Shown one piece after another: positions 23,341 through 32,336 of a stretch of 35,903 nt of DNA; position 1 is the first letter of the stretch; every line of letters begins with the position of its first letter. Position numbers and translations under genes: made by a program. A model generated the notes under the pieces. That model did no database searches. It was not told the origin of the DNA and saw nothing but the letters and a program-made list of their open reading frames with translations. This DNA is from a virus. Location of the stretch: IMG/VR virus record IMGVR_UViG_3300031601_000007, positions 1 to 35,903 of that record. One strand, 5' to 3'.

Positions 23341-25476
23341 TTATGCCGCCAACATTGCAAAGAGTTGATCCGTGGTCATGTTCTCAAGGTCTGCCTGGTC
23401 GGACTCTGCGACCTTGGTTTCATTGTCCAGTTGTTGGCCTACCATTTCAACCTGCTTTTTCCCTATCTCAGCCTCAGCTTTTTTTGCCTCCACCTGGACC
23501 TTGAGGCGGTCAGTAGTGGCCCTGAATACGTCGATCTGTTGTTTAGATTTCTCGTTAGCGTCATTCAGCTGCATGGCGATACCTTGGCGTTGTTCTTCCA
23601 TTATATCTGCCTTACCCTTCAACTCTTCGGCTTTCGCCATGACCATATTTGCATCATCAGGTTCCTTATTCGCCTGTGCATCCTGCAACGCTTTTGTCTC
23701 TTCAGGGGTATCAGGTTTCTTAATCCCCAGCAACACAAGCTGCATCCGGGCATAGTCCCGCACATCGTCAAAGTCAACACCATCCATCAAGACCATTTGT
23801 TTGAGCTGCAAGATTTTCATCATGGGATCTTGTGGCAGAATTTTACTCATCATCACGTTGAGCTTATCAATGGTTTCCTCTTTCTGCGTCGTGTAATTCG
23901 GCCCTATCTTGGAGAACACATCAAAAGTGGCGTTCCGAATATCATTGAGAATAACAAGTTCACCGGTGGTTTCATCAATGACTGATCCCATCACTTCAAC
24001 ATCTTTTTTTGTCCCGTCTGGAAGGGTGATACGCTCAGTCCGTGGACTATCATAAATCTCTGAAGCCATGGAGGCGTATATCTCAGCGTCACGCCGCTTG
24101 GCAAACTTGAAGTTCTCCTGGTAGACCATGGATTGCATGTCCATTCTTTTTTGCCATGCCCTGGCTGCTGTGCCGGACATCTGGGAAAGGTCGGTCACGT
24201 CCTGGGGCATACCCGGGTTGGCCACATCTTCAATGGCCTGTCTTGCCACCTCAATGCTCATGATCAATGCGTCAGGCACTTTGTGTTCTTCCATCCTACC
24301 AACCGGCCCCACGGGTAGATCTGTTCCGTTCATATCGGTTTTGTTCTGCAGCAGGTAGGCATACTTATTATCTATGCCACTGGTAGCATACATATCTTCA
24401 TAGCCCGAGATTTGTTCCGGTAGAAATACCGGCATACCCCGTGGCCCCTTGCTCATGATATCTGCAAGGTATGACAACTGGAAGTTGCGGAGGCGCTGCG
24501 GGTCTTTTGCGAGTCGGACAACGCCCTCGTAATGTTCTTCCCCTTCAATATACGCACGCTCCCCATACGTTGGGATGATCGGGATATGTTCACCTACAAT
24601 GATTTCATGGGAAAGAATCTTTTCACCGGATACAATGTACTTTGTGACCTGCCACCGCTTGATCTTTTTTTCACCGACTATGGAAAAGCCTGAGTCAATC
24701 AGCTCATCAGCCACTTTTTCCATCTGGGATTCAAGTATAGTCATGGTCCGCTGGAACGGGTCTTCCATGTAAACCAGGACATCTTTTACTTTTTCACGGT
24801 GATAAAAATCAACCACGTAAATTTTGGCCCCTTCGCCCCCGGCCCAGGGGAAGGAATAAGATATTTCCGGTGATGCAAAGGAAGCCTGAACAACTTTGTC
24901 CGGCCTGTCCCCGGTCAGTTCTTCCACCAAATCCAGGTATCCATCTTCGGTGTACCGGTGCAGCCATGAGAAATAATTAGCATCTGATTTATCGATGCGG
25001 GTAGCCTGGGGGTCCCAAAGACCTTTTGAGTTCATTTCCAGGAGAGGCCGTCTCTTTATCTTCTGATCTTTATTTTCACCACGGATCGAAACATAATCAG
25101 TGTATAACTCCCACCCACCAACACCACACACCACTGCCTCATTCTTGGCGACGGTGTAGGATTCCTGGGAAAGATTGTTGCTATCATCGTTCCGGTATTT
25201 CCCATCGAGAAATTCTGTGGCCTCTTCGGTGGTGTCCCCGTTCGGTTCAAAGTCTGCCTGGACCGGGTTCAATGCCAAATCCGTTATGATCTGCCTACCA
25301 GCTCGCTTAACCAGGTCAAATTCACCCCTGTATTCGAGTTGAGAATCTTCTAGTAACCCATCATCCCACTGTGTCACATAATAAAATACCATGTCATCAG
25401 CGGCCCGTTCCCGGGTAGTCTGGCCGAAATCATATGCCTTCCCGTGTAGTTTTTTTATGTCCGCTAATTCAAGCAT
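23341..25476 (-). CDS. P22-like portal protein (711 aa)
   Basis: Strong family match: FYYVTQWDDGLLEDSQLEYRG near residue 31 (P22: RVSQWDDWLSQYTTLQYRG), CGVGGWELYTDY near 115, and GEHIPIIPTYGERAYIEGEE followed by YEGVVRLAKDPQRLRN near 310-340. LNDIRNATFDVFSKIGPNY lies near 520. The last ~120 residues are Gln/Ala/Lys helical, matching the long C-terminal barrel of P22 portal. It forms the dodecameric ring for packaging and ejection, bound by terminase, scaffold and gp4. AGGAGATAAAA precedes ATG 25476. Length is near P22's 725 residues. Confidence 0.95.
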   Translation of the reverse strand: MLELADIKKLHGKAYDFGQTTRERAADDMVFYYVTQWDDGLLEDSQLEYRGEFDLVKRAGRQIITDLALNPVQADFEPNGDTTEEATEFLDGKYRNDDSNNLSQESYTVAKNEAVVCGVGGWELYTDYVSIRGENKDQKIKRRPLLEMNSKGLWDPQATRIDKSDANYFSWLHRYTEDGYLDLVEELTGDRPDKVVQASFASPEISYSFPWAGGEGAKIYVVDFYHREKVKDVLVYMEDPFQRTMTILESQMEKVADELIDSGFSIVGEKKIKRWQVTKYIVSGEKILSHEIIVGEHIPIIPTYGERAYIEGEEHYEGVVRLAKDPQRLRNFQLSYLADIMSKGPRGMPVFLPEQISGYEDMYATSGIDNKYAYLLQNKTDMNGTDLPVGPVGRMEEHKVPDALIMSIEVARQAIEDVANPGMPQDVTDLSQMSGTAARAWQKRMDMQSMVYQENFKFAKRRDAEIYASMASEIYDSPRTERITLPDGTKKDVEVMGSVIDETTGELVILNDIRNATFDVFSKIGPNYTTQKEETIDKLNVMMSKILPQDPMMKILQLKQMVLMDGVDFDDVRDYARMQLVLLGIKKPDTPEETKALQDAQANKEPDDANMVMAKAEELKGKADIMEEQRQGIAMQLNDANEKSKQQIDVFRATTDRLKVQVEAKKAEAEIGKKQVEMVGQQLDNETKVAESDQADLENMTTDQLFAMLAA

Positions 25477-25478
25477 TT

Positions 25479-25760
25479 TTATCTCCTGGGACCGATCGCA
25501 ATGTTGAGGTTTGTGGATGATGCTGCCTTAGCATACATAACCGTTCCGTCGGCTTCAGGAACCACCAGCATATTTAACGGCCTGCCTGATATCATCGTAA
25601 TAGCATTTGCCCCGGCTGCACTCGTTGCCCATGTCCACACCACATCATCTTCAGGTACGAATACCATCGGTGTTGCAAGCCCGGGAGGTGCATCTATTTT
25701 AGACACTGTTATCGCTTTGTACGATGTGGTAATTGACACCACTTTCCCTGGAGTTATCAT
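25479..25760 (-). CDS. Small beta-rich phage protein (93 aa)
   Basis: Lies between the 45-aa gene and the portal, ending 2 bp before the portal start. The sequence is short strands with Ala, Val, Thr and Gly (SITTSYKAITVSKID, MVFVPEDDVVWTWATSA), a likely compact beta-barrel or sandwich without Cys. GGGGGGAAAA precedes ATG 25760. The position among packaging and portal genes suggests a minor virion or decoration protein. The family is not recognised. Confidence 0.65.
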   Translation of the reverse strand: MITPGKVVSITTSYKAITVSKIDAPPGLATPMVFVPEDDVVWTWATSAAGANAITMISGRPLNMLVVPEADGTVMYAKAASSTNLNIAIGPRR

Positions 25761-25770
25761 TTTTCCCCCC

Positions 25771-25908
25771 TTATGTAGCGGTCACAAGACCGGTTTTTTT
25801 ATTATATTTAATCCCACGATGATCTGACCGCCATTTAATTTTACCAAGCCTTTTCTTGAGTTCTGACTTGCTTAAATTCTTTTTTATTTTTCGGGTTTCT
25901 TTTGGCAT
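25771..25908 (-). CDS. Small basic protein (45 aa), unknown
   Basis: ATG at 25908 has an excellent AGGGGAGG site and lies 8 bp after the large terminase stop; the TAA is 10 bp before the next gene. The product is Lys/Arg-rich (MPKETRKIKKNLSKSELKKR), with WRSDHRGIKYNKKTG near the C-terminus. The charge suggests nucleic-acid binding. Tight spacing and a strong start signal support a real gene. Confidence 0.75.
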   Translation of the reverse strand: MPKETRKIKKNLSKSELKKRLGKIKWRSDHRGIKYNKKTGLVTAT

Positions 25909-25916
25909 CGCCTCCC

Positions 25917-27389
25917 CTATCTCCTCCCCATCACCCTCACTGGCCTGGGTAGTTTTGGTTTTATTATCACGCCGATATCACCGGCCCTCTTTGCAAATCT
26001 TAACATCATGTACGCATACCGTCCAGCGTCAAGTATATCGTCCATCGTCTTTACGATCTTACCTTTTTCGTCCCGGTGATATTGCCTATGCTCAGACATG
26101 AGATCCGGCTGGCCTTTAAATATCTTGTATAGCCCCTTACGCTGCCTGTCTAATATCTCATATAACCCCGCCTCCACCGACATACCGCCCTTGATCCATG
26201 TTGCATGTTCAGGCAGGAGTTTAAACCCTGCTTTCATCCAATTTTCTTTTTGCTGCATTACGACATCTTTGCCCTTTTCATGCTGCAAGCCATCAGCTGG
26301 CCACGCAATCGGCAAATCTTTTGTCCATGCCTGGGTTGCACCAAAGGCATCATTTGCAGATACCTTGGATTGTTTCCAGGAATTGACCACATAAATGATG
26401 TCATTATCCATATCATAAGCCAACTTGACGAAACTCTGTGGATGGTCCCAACCAAAATCCATACCGCCTATCACCATCCAGTGATCAGGAATAGGGAACG
26501 GGTCAACCATCACATAATCATCAGCAATATCATAAATGCGACCATGGCCGAGCATTGGTTCGCCCTGGCTCCGCATCTTCCGTTGATATTCAGGGTACTG
26601 AGCCAGTAACCGCACTTTTTTTTCTTCGGTCATATGCGGGGCATCGTCCCACCCCACCTGCATGTATGACTGTTCAGATGTGGGAGTATCAGCAAATTGA
26701 ATAACAAGCTCAGTCCTGCCATTCTCAGGCGTAAACGTGTAAATTATCCTCCCGCCCTTGCCCCTGTCTCCGTTGATGGTCCGGGTCAAAAGCTGCGGTC
26801 TGATTTTCTGGTCTCGGGGTTCTTCATCAACATGCACCCAGTCCACGACATCACCCATGATTGCATGTTGGCCCTGGGTGTATGACCAGAATTGCACAAC
26901 GGACGTCCCCAGTTTATGTTTTACTCTGACTGTGCGCATCGCATTGACTGTGCCCTGTGCTGATTCATGAGATAATATTTTATCTTTCGGAATCAACCCT
27001 CCAGCAAACCCAGCCTGGGAAGTATAAGCCCCAAACAGTTCATTTTGAAGAAGATCCCGGGTCTTTTCCATGGAATATCCGAGCAACCAGCACATAGGGG
27101 CATGAGAAAATTTATATCCCGGGTAGCCCTCTGGGTATTCCCCGGTTAAATGGTAGGCATCAATGGTGGTTCCGACTCTCGTTTTGCCCACTTGATTCCC
27201 GGCGATTAGGGCAGATTCAAAGAAATCAAAGGTATTTTTGCAGAAGCCAGATTGCCATGGATAAAATGAATCATACTGACGCTGGAGTTTTGACGCATCA
27301 AACCGCCGCTTCTTTTCCTTTAATAAAGAAATAAGTCTTATCTTACCCTCTTTACTCTCTGGAATTTTAAGAGCCGTCTGCATCATCAA
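25917..27389 (-). CDS. terL: Terminase large subunit (490 aa)
   Basis: Packaging motor. Walker A-like AGNQVGKT at residues 63-70, Walker B with catalytic acidics VDWVHVDEE (~182-190), then a coupling motif region IIYTFTPENG (~215). The RNase H-like nuclease domain begins at GGMDFGWDHP (~308-317; the first Asp is the metal ligand), with further acidic segments and EAGLYEILDRQRKGLYKIF near 410. Domain order and length fit large terminases of headful-packaging P22-type phages. It starts with three Met inside the small-subunit gene (23-bp overlap), so the two are coupled. Confidence 0.93.
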   Translation of the reverse strand: MMMQTALKIPESKEGKIRLISLLKEKKRRFDASKLQRQYDSFYPWQSGFCKNTFDFFESALIAGNQVGKTRVGTTIDAYHLTGEYPEGYPGYKFSHAPMCWLLGYSMEKTRDLLQNELFGAYTSQAGFAGGLIPKDKILSHESAQGTVNAMRTVRVKHKLGTSVVQFWSYTQGQHAIMGDVVDWVHVDEEPRDQKIRPQLLTRTINGDRGKGGRIIYTFTPENGRTELVIQFADTPTSEQSYMQVGWDDAPHMTEEKKVRLLAQYPEYQRKMRSQGEPMLGHGRIYDIADDYVMVDPFPIPDHWMVIGGMDFGWDHPQSFVKLAYDMDNDIIYVVNSWKQSKVSANDAFGATQAWTKDLPIAWPADGLQHEKGKDVVMQQKENWMKAGFKLLPEHATWIKGGMSVEAGLYEILDRQRKGLYKIFKGQPDLMSEHRQYHRDEKGKIVKTMDDILDAGRYAYMMLRFAKRAGDIGVIIKPKLPRPVRVMGRR

Positions 27390-27846
27390 GTGCCCCGCTT
27401 AGCTGTGCAATTTCATTGTCAAGTTCATCGCTTGTTCTGTTTTTTAGATCAATATCAAGCTCTTTCCGGTCACGCCACCGTTCAGGCGACCTATTCTTTA
27501 ACCAAAATATTTGGGCCGTAACATCTGGGGCCACTGATTTTCTTACAGTTTTTGATATCTTCAGGTTCCCGTCATCGTCAGGCTCCCGGGTAGTTTCGGT
27601 ATACTTATAGCCTGTGACCCGCTTCATCATACATTTTTCGGCTTTCGAACTGTTCCAAATGTCTTTACCACTGTTTATAGCATCGGATAAGTCAGGATAG
27701 TCAAGCTTCCACTGGTAAATAGTAGCAATGTCAACTTGTAACAATTTAGCCAATTTGGCATTAGTAAACCCACCCTCAGAACACGCAACAAAGGCCTGTC
27801 TGACAAAATCCTCTTTATATTTTATAGGTGGTCCCATTTTAGCCAT
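27367..27846 (-). CDS. terS: Terminase small subunit (159 aa)
   Basis: The N-terminal HTH-like segment (residues ~8-55: GGFTNAKLAKLLQVDIATIYQW) is typical of small terminases that bind the pac site. A central oligomerisation region and IFWLKNRSPERWRDRKE near 115, a phrase common in this family, follow, with an acidic tail (SGALDDADG). The stop lies inside the large-subunit gene. It recognises phage DNA for headful packaging. An in-frame ATG four codons later is an alternative start. Confidence 0.9.
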   Translation of the reverse strand: MAKMGPPIKYKEDFVRQAFVACSEGGFTNAKLAKLLQVDIATIYQWKLDYPDLSDAINSGKDIWNSSKAEKCMMKRVTGYKYTETTREPDDDGNLKISKTVRKSVAPDVTAQIFWLKNRSPERWRDRKELDIDLKNRTSDELDNEIAQLSGALDDADGS

Positions 27847-27859
27847 ACCACATCAATCC

Positions 27860-28132
27860 CTATTTTTTAAGCCAATACTCCCGAATAATAGCCAACGCAG
27901 ACTCAATAGCCAGATTTATGGCCACGCTCTGGACGTCTGGATACTTACGCCTGATGTTATCAACTGCCAGGTCTCTTTTCTCAGATCCAGACAACTCAGG
28001 GTTCATCTCAAGGAGAGACACAACACTAATAGCTGTCTCGCCAATTTCTTCAGCAGCCACGCCAACCACTGTTTTGGCCGCCCTTTGCAGAAAACTAAGC
28101 GCATTACTGAAAAATCTTTTAAACCAATTCAT
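27860..28132 (-). CDS. Small helical protein (90 aa), possibly holin-like
   Basis: GGGGGATT precedes ATG 28132. The N-terminus is an amphipathic or membrane-active helix (MNWFKRFFSNALSFLQRAAK), followed by AVGVAAEE-type small-residue sequence and a C-terminal EKRDLAVDNIRRKYP...AIREYWLKK. The plan resembles short phage holins with one N-terminal membrane helix and a charged C-terminal helix, but hydrophobicity is modest. It sits between the propeller adhesin and the small terminase. Other possibilities include a packaging accessory. I give the holin idea low weight. Confidence 0.6.
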   Translation of the reverse strand: MNWFKRFFSNALSFLQRAAKTVVGVAAEEIGETAISVVSLLEMNPELSGSEKRDLAVDNIRRKYPDVQSVAINLAIESALAIIREYWLKK

Positions 28133-28140
28133 AATCCCCC

Positions 28141-30030
28141 TTATTCAATACCGTTAACTTTAGCGATATTTTCCACTGCTATCCCGTTTATCTTTGCTGG
28201 TGCTGATACTCCGTTTATTATGCCTGACCAGCCATATGATGGTATTTCTCCTATTATTGCTGTTCCATAACCTCCATTACCAAGATCATTATAAGCTATA
28301 GCAAAATGTAGTTGATCTAATGTCACTACTTTAGTATAAGATGTACTACCCAAATTAAAAATTGCTGCATTGCCATATTCTGATATAGTCGTTCCTGAAA
28401 TTACTCCGATTATTGCATATAAATTTATTGTATCATTATAACTTACAACAAAATGTTCTGAGTCTAATATTGATACCGATATAGAGGAAGCCTCATCATC
28501 CAAAAATATATTTTCAGTCCCCCATGATATTGTTGTATCTGAAATTGACCCAATCACACACGCACTATGATAAGTTGTTGAGAAATATTTATAAGCGATT
28601 ATGAAATGTGTTGAATCTAAATTTGCCACTGTAATATGGTATGCTTTACTGAAGTTAATTAATTTTTCTGTGCCATATTCTGATATAGTCGTTCCTGAAA
28701 CTACGCCAACACGAGCAGCCCCTCGATCTGCCCCACCATCATCCTGGTATGCCACAACGAAATGAGTTGAATCAAACACAGAAACTGAGATAAACCTTGT
28801 TTCAGCAGCATTAAATTTATTTATAGCACCATAAGATGATATAGTAGAGCCTGAAAAAACACCGACTACACAAAAACCTTGTTTGGAATCCTCATAATTT
28901 GAATACCCAACAACAAAATGAGTGGAATCTAATAATGCTATTGAAATATTCTGAGACGAATCAACTTCAAAGATTTTTATAGTGCCATAACTTGAGATTG
29001 TTGTACTACCATCAGTAACGCCAATCCTTACAGCCCCAGCCCCATATTCACCACCAACAGCACTATACGCAACTAAAAAATGCGTAGAGTCAATTGTAGT
29101 AACTGAGATATCCCTTGTATCATTAGAATGAAATATATTTTCATCACCATATGTTATTGTTGTTCCTGAAACTGTACCAACCCGACAAATACCATACTCA
29201 GTATCACCAAAATCTTGATAAGCAACAACAAAATGTGTAGAATCTAAAGCTGTCGCTGAGACATAATAGGTGTTCTCAGAATTGAAAACATTTTCAGATC
29301 CATACGTTATAGATATATCAGTCATCACCGGATAAACAGCCTGCTTCAACCACTCGACAGGGATCTTTTTAGTGATTACATTTCCATTTATTGAACCAAC
29401 TGCACCACTTTTAATTTCATCTTCTTGATTCTCAAACTCTGATTTATCCCAAGCTCGGATAGGCTGAACAAAACTATTTTCACCAAAAGGAATACGGGCA
29501 GTAATATCACCATCAGGTAAATTAAAATCACCGCTGATTACAAAATCAATTTCAAGGTATTCTGCACCGTCTGGAATTTTACCGAGACTTTCAAGACTTG
29601 AGATTTCAACAATCTTCTGAAATTTATAATTGTCCTGAACAATTTTAATATCAATTCCTGGACTCAGAGCATCTTTGTAGCGAATCGCCTGTTTTTCAGT
29701 GACGCCCTTGGAAAAATTGACACCGGTTTTTATGACTGTTCCATCATCCCAGCGCATTTCTTTATGAGTGAATGCCAGGGTTTTATCATTCTCAATGTAT
29801 CCCCAGGGAGCAGAATCTTGAGCATCTTCTTTTAGTAGAGATTTGAAGTGCATCCCTTTTAACTCAAAGTCTTTACCTTTTTTAAACACCTTGGCTGGAC
29901 GCATTTCATTGAAGATGGCTTGTTTCATATCAGGCTTATCAAAGATATTATTTTCATGCCCCTGGAATTTTGTCTGATCTTCTTTGGATGTTATCTTTCT
30001 TGGGATTACTGTAATGGTTTTATCATCCAT
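28141..30030 (-). CDS. Seven-repeat beta-propeller adhesin-like protein (629 aa)
   Basis: Residues ~1-235 form a non-repetitive beta-rich head. From ~255 there are seven repeats of ~50 residues, each with LDSTHFVVAY-type strand, a G-x-RVGxVSGTTIS segment and an ISV strand, which is how a seven-bladed propeller would look. The C-terminus (SAPAKINGIAVENIAKVNGIE) is a motif I associate with phage tail proteins. There is no signal peptide. The start shares one base with the preceding fibre stop (TAATG). Together the two probably form a receptor-binding device. It lies upstream of the terminase genes rather than with the tail genes. Confidence 0.65.
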   Translation of the reverse strand: MDDKTITVIPRKITSKEDQTKFQGHENNIFDKPDMKQAIFNEMRPAKVFKKGKDFELKGMHFKSLLKEDAQDSAPWGYIENDKTLAFTHKEMRWDDGTVIKTGVNFSKGVTEKQAIRYKDALSPGIDIKIVQDNYKFQKIVEISSLESLGKIPDGAEYLEIDFVISGDFNLPDGDITARIPFGENSFVQPIRAWDKSEFENQEDEIKSGAVGSINGNVITKKIPVEWLKQAVYPVMTDISITYGSENVFNSENTYYVSATALDSTHFVVAYQDFGDTEYGICRVGTVSGTTITYGDENIFHSNDTRDISVTTIDSTHFLVAYSAVGGEYGAGAVRIGVTDGSTTISSYGTIKIFEVDSSQNISIALLDSTHFVVGYSNYEDSKQGFCVVGVFSGSTISSYGAINKFNAAETRFISVSVFDSTHFVVAYQDDGGADRGAARVGVVSGTTISEYGTEKLINFSKAYHITVANLDSTHFIIAYKYFSTTYHSACVIGSISDTTISWGTENIFLDDEASSISVSILDSEHFVVSYNDTINLYAIIGVISGTTISEYGNAAIFNLGSTSYTKVVTLDQLHFAIAYNDLGNGGYGTAIIGEIPSYGWSGIINGVSAPAKINGIAVENIAKVNGIE

Positions 30031-31412
30031 TAAGCCACCTCAATCGACGTATTATCAGGATCGAAAAAGATGTAATTAGCGGCAATACCAAACCCTAATA
30101 TCTGGACGATATCACCTGTTGTATCCGGCGCAGCATAGACAACATCACCTGCCGTTGCATCACTCAAATAGACAGTATCCCCAGCTCCTGAACCGCTAAA
30201 TATGGTGTCATCTCGAACCGTACCCCTAAGAAGTAATTTACCTGCTGCCCCATCCGCTTTCGTCTCAAGAGCCATACCCATCGCCGGGGTTGTTGTGGCT
30301 GCATTGGTTCCAAGAGCCTTTTTCCATTCATTGTCCGTGGCGTTTGGATAGCAGACATCCCCGAAAATAACAGACTCCCCGAATGTAACTGTGATTATAT
30401 CCCCGGCTGCTGTGCCTGAAGATGTTAGCGTTGAGTCAAAAACTTGATTGTTCTCGTTGTATTCAAGATCACCGCCAAGTTGTGGAGTTGTGTCACCCTC
30501 TACACTTTCAATGAAACCAAGCAAAGTTTTAACAGTTGCCTTTGAAAGGACTTCAGGAACTCCGGTTGCTGCTGTACTACGCCCCATTAAAGAAGCCGTC
30601 GCAATATCATCCATCTTAGCCAACGTCACCGCTTTATTCGCAAGCGTAACAGCCCCGGTATTAGCCATCGTAACGTCATTACTTAAAGCCACAGATTTTA
30701 AATCAGTACCATCGCCCACAAGTATTTGAGTAGTTGTTTTTGCGTCTAAAGCTGTAGGAGCATCAGCAGCACCACCAACAATTATTGATCCTTGTGAAAT
30801 GTCATCCATTTTTGCAAGAGTTACGGCCTTTGCTGTAATCGTAAGAGCCGTCGAGCCTGTCACTTCCCCTGTATGCGAATCGTGGCTAACTGCAGGCGTG
30901 GTCCCGCCAGTAGATGACAGGCCTGTACCTCCTGTAACAGCCGTCACTGTACCAGCCGTAGCTGCAGACATAGTAGGAGCGGACCCAGGGCCATTGCTTG
31001 TCAGCACCTGGCCATTTGTTCCAGTCGCAACAAGAGCGGAAACACCGCCAGGACCAAATGAGATCAAATTCCCGATAGTCGCGTCGGCCAGCATCGCCAC
31101 GGTCACCACACCATTCTCAATGGTTAAATCAGTAGCTCCGGTGACATGGCCTGTATGGGCATCATGGCTAATTGCCGGTGTTGTCCCTTCCGTGGACGAC
31201 AACCCTGTCCCGCCTGTTACCGCAGTAACCGTACCGTCGCCAGATCCATATAAAGTGTCAAAATACGTTTTAAGCGTGGCTTTAAGGCCTGCCCCTGAAA
31301 CTGCCTTAAATATCCATCCGGGATACTCGTATAAATTCAGCCTATCGGCATCCGAAAATGTTTCTTTCAGCGGTGCCGCACCGGTAGCCGTTCTTAAATC
31401 AATATTCGCCAT
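30030..31412 (-). CDS. Fibre protein with internal duplication (460 aa)
   Basis: The start at 31412 (MANIDLRTATG) is chosen one base after the 53-aa membrane gene stop, with GGGTGAATAAA. A long Gly/Thr/Ala-rich shaft contains two copies of GTVTAVTGGTGLSS-GTTPA-SHD-HTG-VTG (about residues 62-95 and 150-185), and AVTLAKMDDI occurs twice (~200 and ~260). The C-terminal ~140 residues are a beta domain (AAGDIITVTFGESV, TAGDVVYAAPDTTG). The pattern is typical of phage side fibres. It probably works with the propeller protein encoded next. Confidence 0.72.
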   Translation of the reverse strand: MANIDLRTATGAAPLKETFSDADRLNLYEYPGWIFKAVSGAGLKATLKTYFDTLYGSGDGTVTAVTGGTGLSSTEGTTPAISHDAHTGHVTGATDLTIENGVVTVAMLADATIGNLISFGPGGVSALVATGTNGQVLTSNGPGSAPTMSAATAGTVTAVTGGTGLSSTGGTTPAVSHDSHTGEVTGSTALTITAKAVTLAKMDDISQGSIIVGGAADAPTALDAKTTTQILVGDGTDLKSVALSNDVTMANTGAVTLANKAVTLAKMDDIATASLMGRSTAATGVPEVLSKATVKTLLGFIESVEGDTTPQLGGDLEYNENNQVFDSTLTSSGTAAGDIITVTFGESVIFGDVCYPNATDNEWKKALGTNAATTTPAMGMALETKADGAAGKLLLRGTVRDDTIFSGSGAGDTVYLSDATAGDVVYAAPDTTGDIVQILGFGIAANYIFFDPDNTSIEVA

Positions 31413-31413
31413 T

Positions 31414-31575
31414 TTATTCACCCAACCCAAAAATATTTAATAATTCTGGAAAATACCCGGTTATCATAGCTGTAATAATAACAGCACCCACAACGCCAAT
31501 TATCAGACGTTTTGTGGGGGGCGTAAGGTCCGTCCACATCGAAAAAGGGAAAGGGACTATTTTTTTATCATTCAT
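31414..31575 (-). CDS. Single-span membrane protein (53 aa)
   Basis: Starts by ATGA overlap with the preceding membrane gene and stops one base before the fibre gene. Residues ~23-43 (RLIIGVVGAVIITAMITGYF) are a clear transmembrane segment, preceded by FPFSMWTDLTPPTK and followed by a short acidic tail. The coupling to another membrane protein resembles paired holin or holin-antiholin genes, although no endolysin is visible nearby. A membrane protein is certain in kind; the lysis role is a guess. Confidence 0.7.
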   Translation of the reverse strand: MNDKKIVPFPFSMWTDLTPPTKRLIIGVVGAVIITAMITGYFPELLNIFGLGE

Positions 31576-31850
31576 TTTTTAAACCCGTTTGCTTTTTTTG
31601 AAAGGGCTTTTTCTTTTGTCATCCTATACCAGGACACTTTTATCTGAATGCCCAGGACAATTACCGCCAACACCGACGCACACGTATCTATATGAGCAAT
31701 AAGCCCCATAAACCCCGCTATTATAGCATGGCCAAAACCCCCTAACGACTCTGATTGATTTTCTAAAAAGCGTTTGATGTATGGCCCCCCAGCAAGTAGC
31801 ATTATAAGGAAAATAGAAATGTTCCATTTTAAGCACACATATTTCCCCAT
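31572..31850 (-). CDS. Two-to-three-span membrane protein, candidate holin (92 aa)
   Basis: Hydrophobic segments near residues 10-25 (ISIFLIMLLAGGPYI) and 37-70 (GGFGHAIIAGFMGLIAHI, then ASVLAVIVLGIQIKVSW) and a Lys-rich cytoplasmic tail (MTKEKALSKKANGFKK) fit a small holin. The start is uncertain: ATG 31850 is taken; GTG 31838 has a better GGGGAA site; ATG 31901 or 31991 would run into the divergent promoter and gene. The stop overlaps the next membrane gene as ATGA. It is the first gene of the late leftward operon. Confidence 0.65.
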   Translation of the reverse strand: MGKYVCLKWNISIFLIMLLAGGPYIKRFLENQSESLGGFGHAIIAGFMGLIAHIDTCASVLAVIVLGIQIKVSWYRMTKEKALSKKANGFKK

Positions 31851-31884
31851 GTAAATAAAATAATAATCTTTTTTAAAATAGTCC

Positions 31885-31913
31885 TTGACATTAGATATCA
31901 TGATAGCTAAGTT
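31885..31913 (+). promoter_or_regulatory. Rightward promoter of the three-gene cassette, with internal palindrome
   Basis: TTGACA at 31885-31890, 17-bp spacer, weak TAAGTT -10 at 31908-31913. The spacer contains the 10-bp palindrome TATCATGATA (31896-31905), a possible operator for the ribbon-helix-helix protein encoded downstream. I did not find a convincing divergent leftward promoter in the same gap. Confidence 0.45.
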
Positions 31914-31955
31914 AAAGATGCCAAATGGGGCAAACCAAAACAAGGAGATTTTAAA

Positions 31956-32078
31956 ATGGTAAATCAGGCAATAATTGAAGGTTTTAACCACGCTAATTCA
32001 CGCCACGCCATCCTCTATCTGGGGTGGCTAATAGCAGTAATTTTTTTATTAATATTATTAAAACATTGGGAAAACTAA
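31956..32078 (+). CDS. Membrane microprotein (40 aa)
   Basis: ATG at 31956 is preceded by a strong AAGGAGATTTTAAA. Residues ~19-36 (LYLGWLIAVIFLLILL) form one transmembrane helix; the N-terminus is polar (NQAIIEGFNHANSRH) and the tail is KHWEN. It is the first gene of a small rightward cassette opposed to all neighbours. Such a gene could act in superinfection exclusion or as a toxin-like membrane peptide; the sequence does not decide. Confidence 0.65.
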   Translation: MVNQAIIEGFNHANSRHAILYLGWLIAVIFLLILLKHWEN

Positions 32079-32081
32079 AAC

Positions 32082-32336
32082 ATGATCACGAAGCAGAACA
32101 CACAGAAATCTTTCATTAAGGCGTTCCTTTCGCACACGCCTATAACATCAACACAAGATCAAATCTATGCCCAGCTCAAAGGCATGGCTAAATGGCAGAA
32201 AATTATAGGCAGTACCCCGCCACAATGGTTTGACGTGGATGATTTGAACTATAAGATCCACAGAGCCAGGGAAAAAACCCCCAGGACAAAACCAACCCTG
32301 GAAACCAAGATTTACATGGAGGAAATAAACAGATGA
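32082..32336 (+). CDS. Unknown protein (84 aa) of the rightward cassette
   Basis: Begins 3 bp after the microprotein stop and overlaps the next gene by ATGA, so it is part of a coupled cassette. The product is basic and probably helical: KSFIKAFLSHTPITSTQDQIYAQLKGMAKWQKI, in part, then a Lys/Arg/Pro-rich segment and a short acidic end. It has no Cys, signal peptide or membrane span. No family recognised. Its ribosome-binding site is weak (GGGAAAACTAAAAC), in line with coupling to the upstream gene. Confidence 0.65.
   Translation: MITKQNTQKSFIKAFLSHTPITSTQDQIYAQLKGMAKWQKIIGSTPPQWFDVDDLNYKIHRAREKTPRTKPTLETKIYMEEINR

Noticed and set aside
22933-23985. 350-codon open frame on the plus strand
   Set aside because: Antisense to the portal and polyvalent genes; His/Phe/Leu-rich shadow without a start signal.
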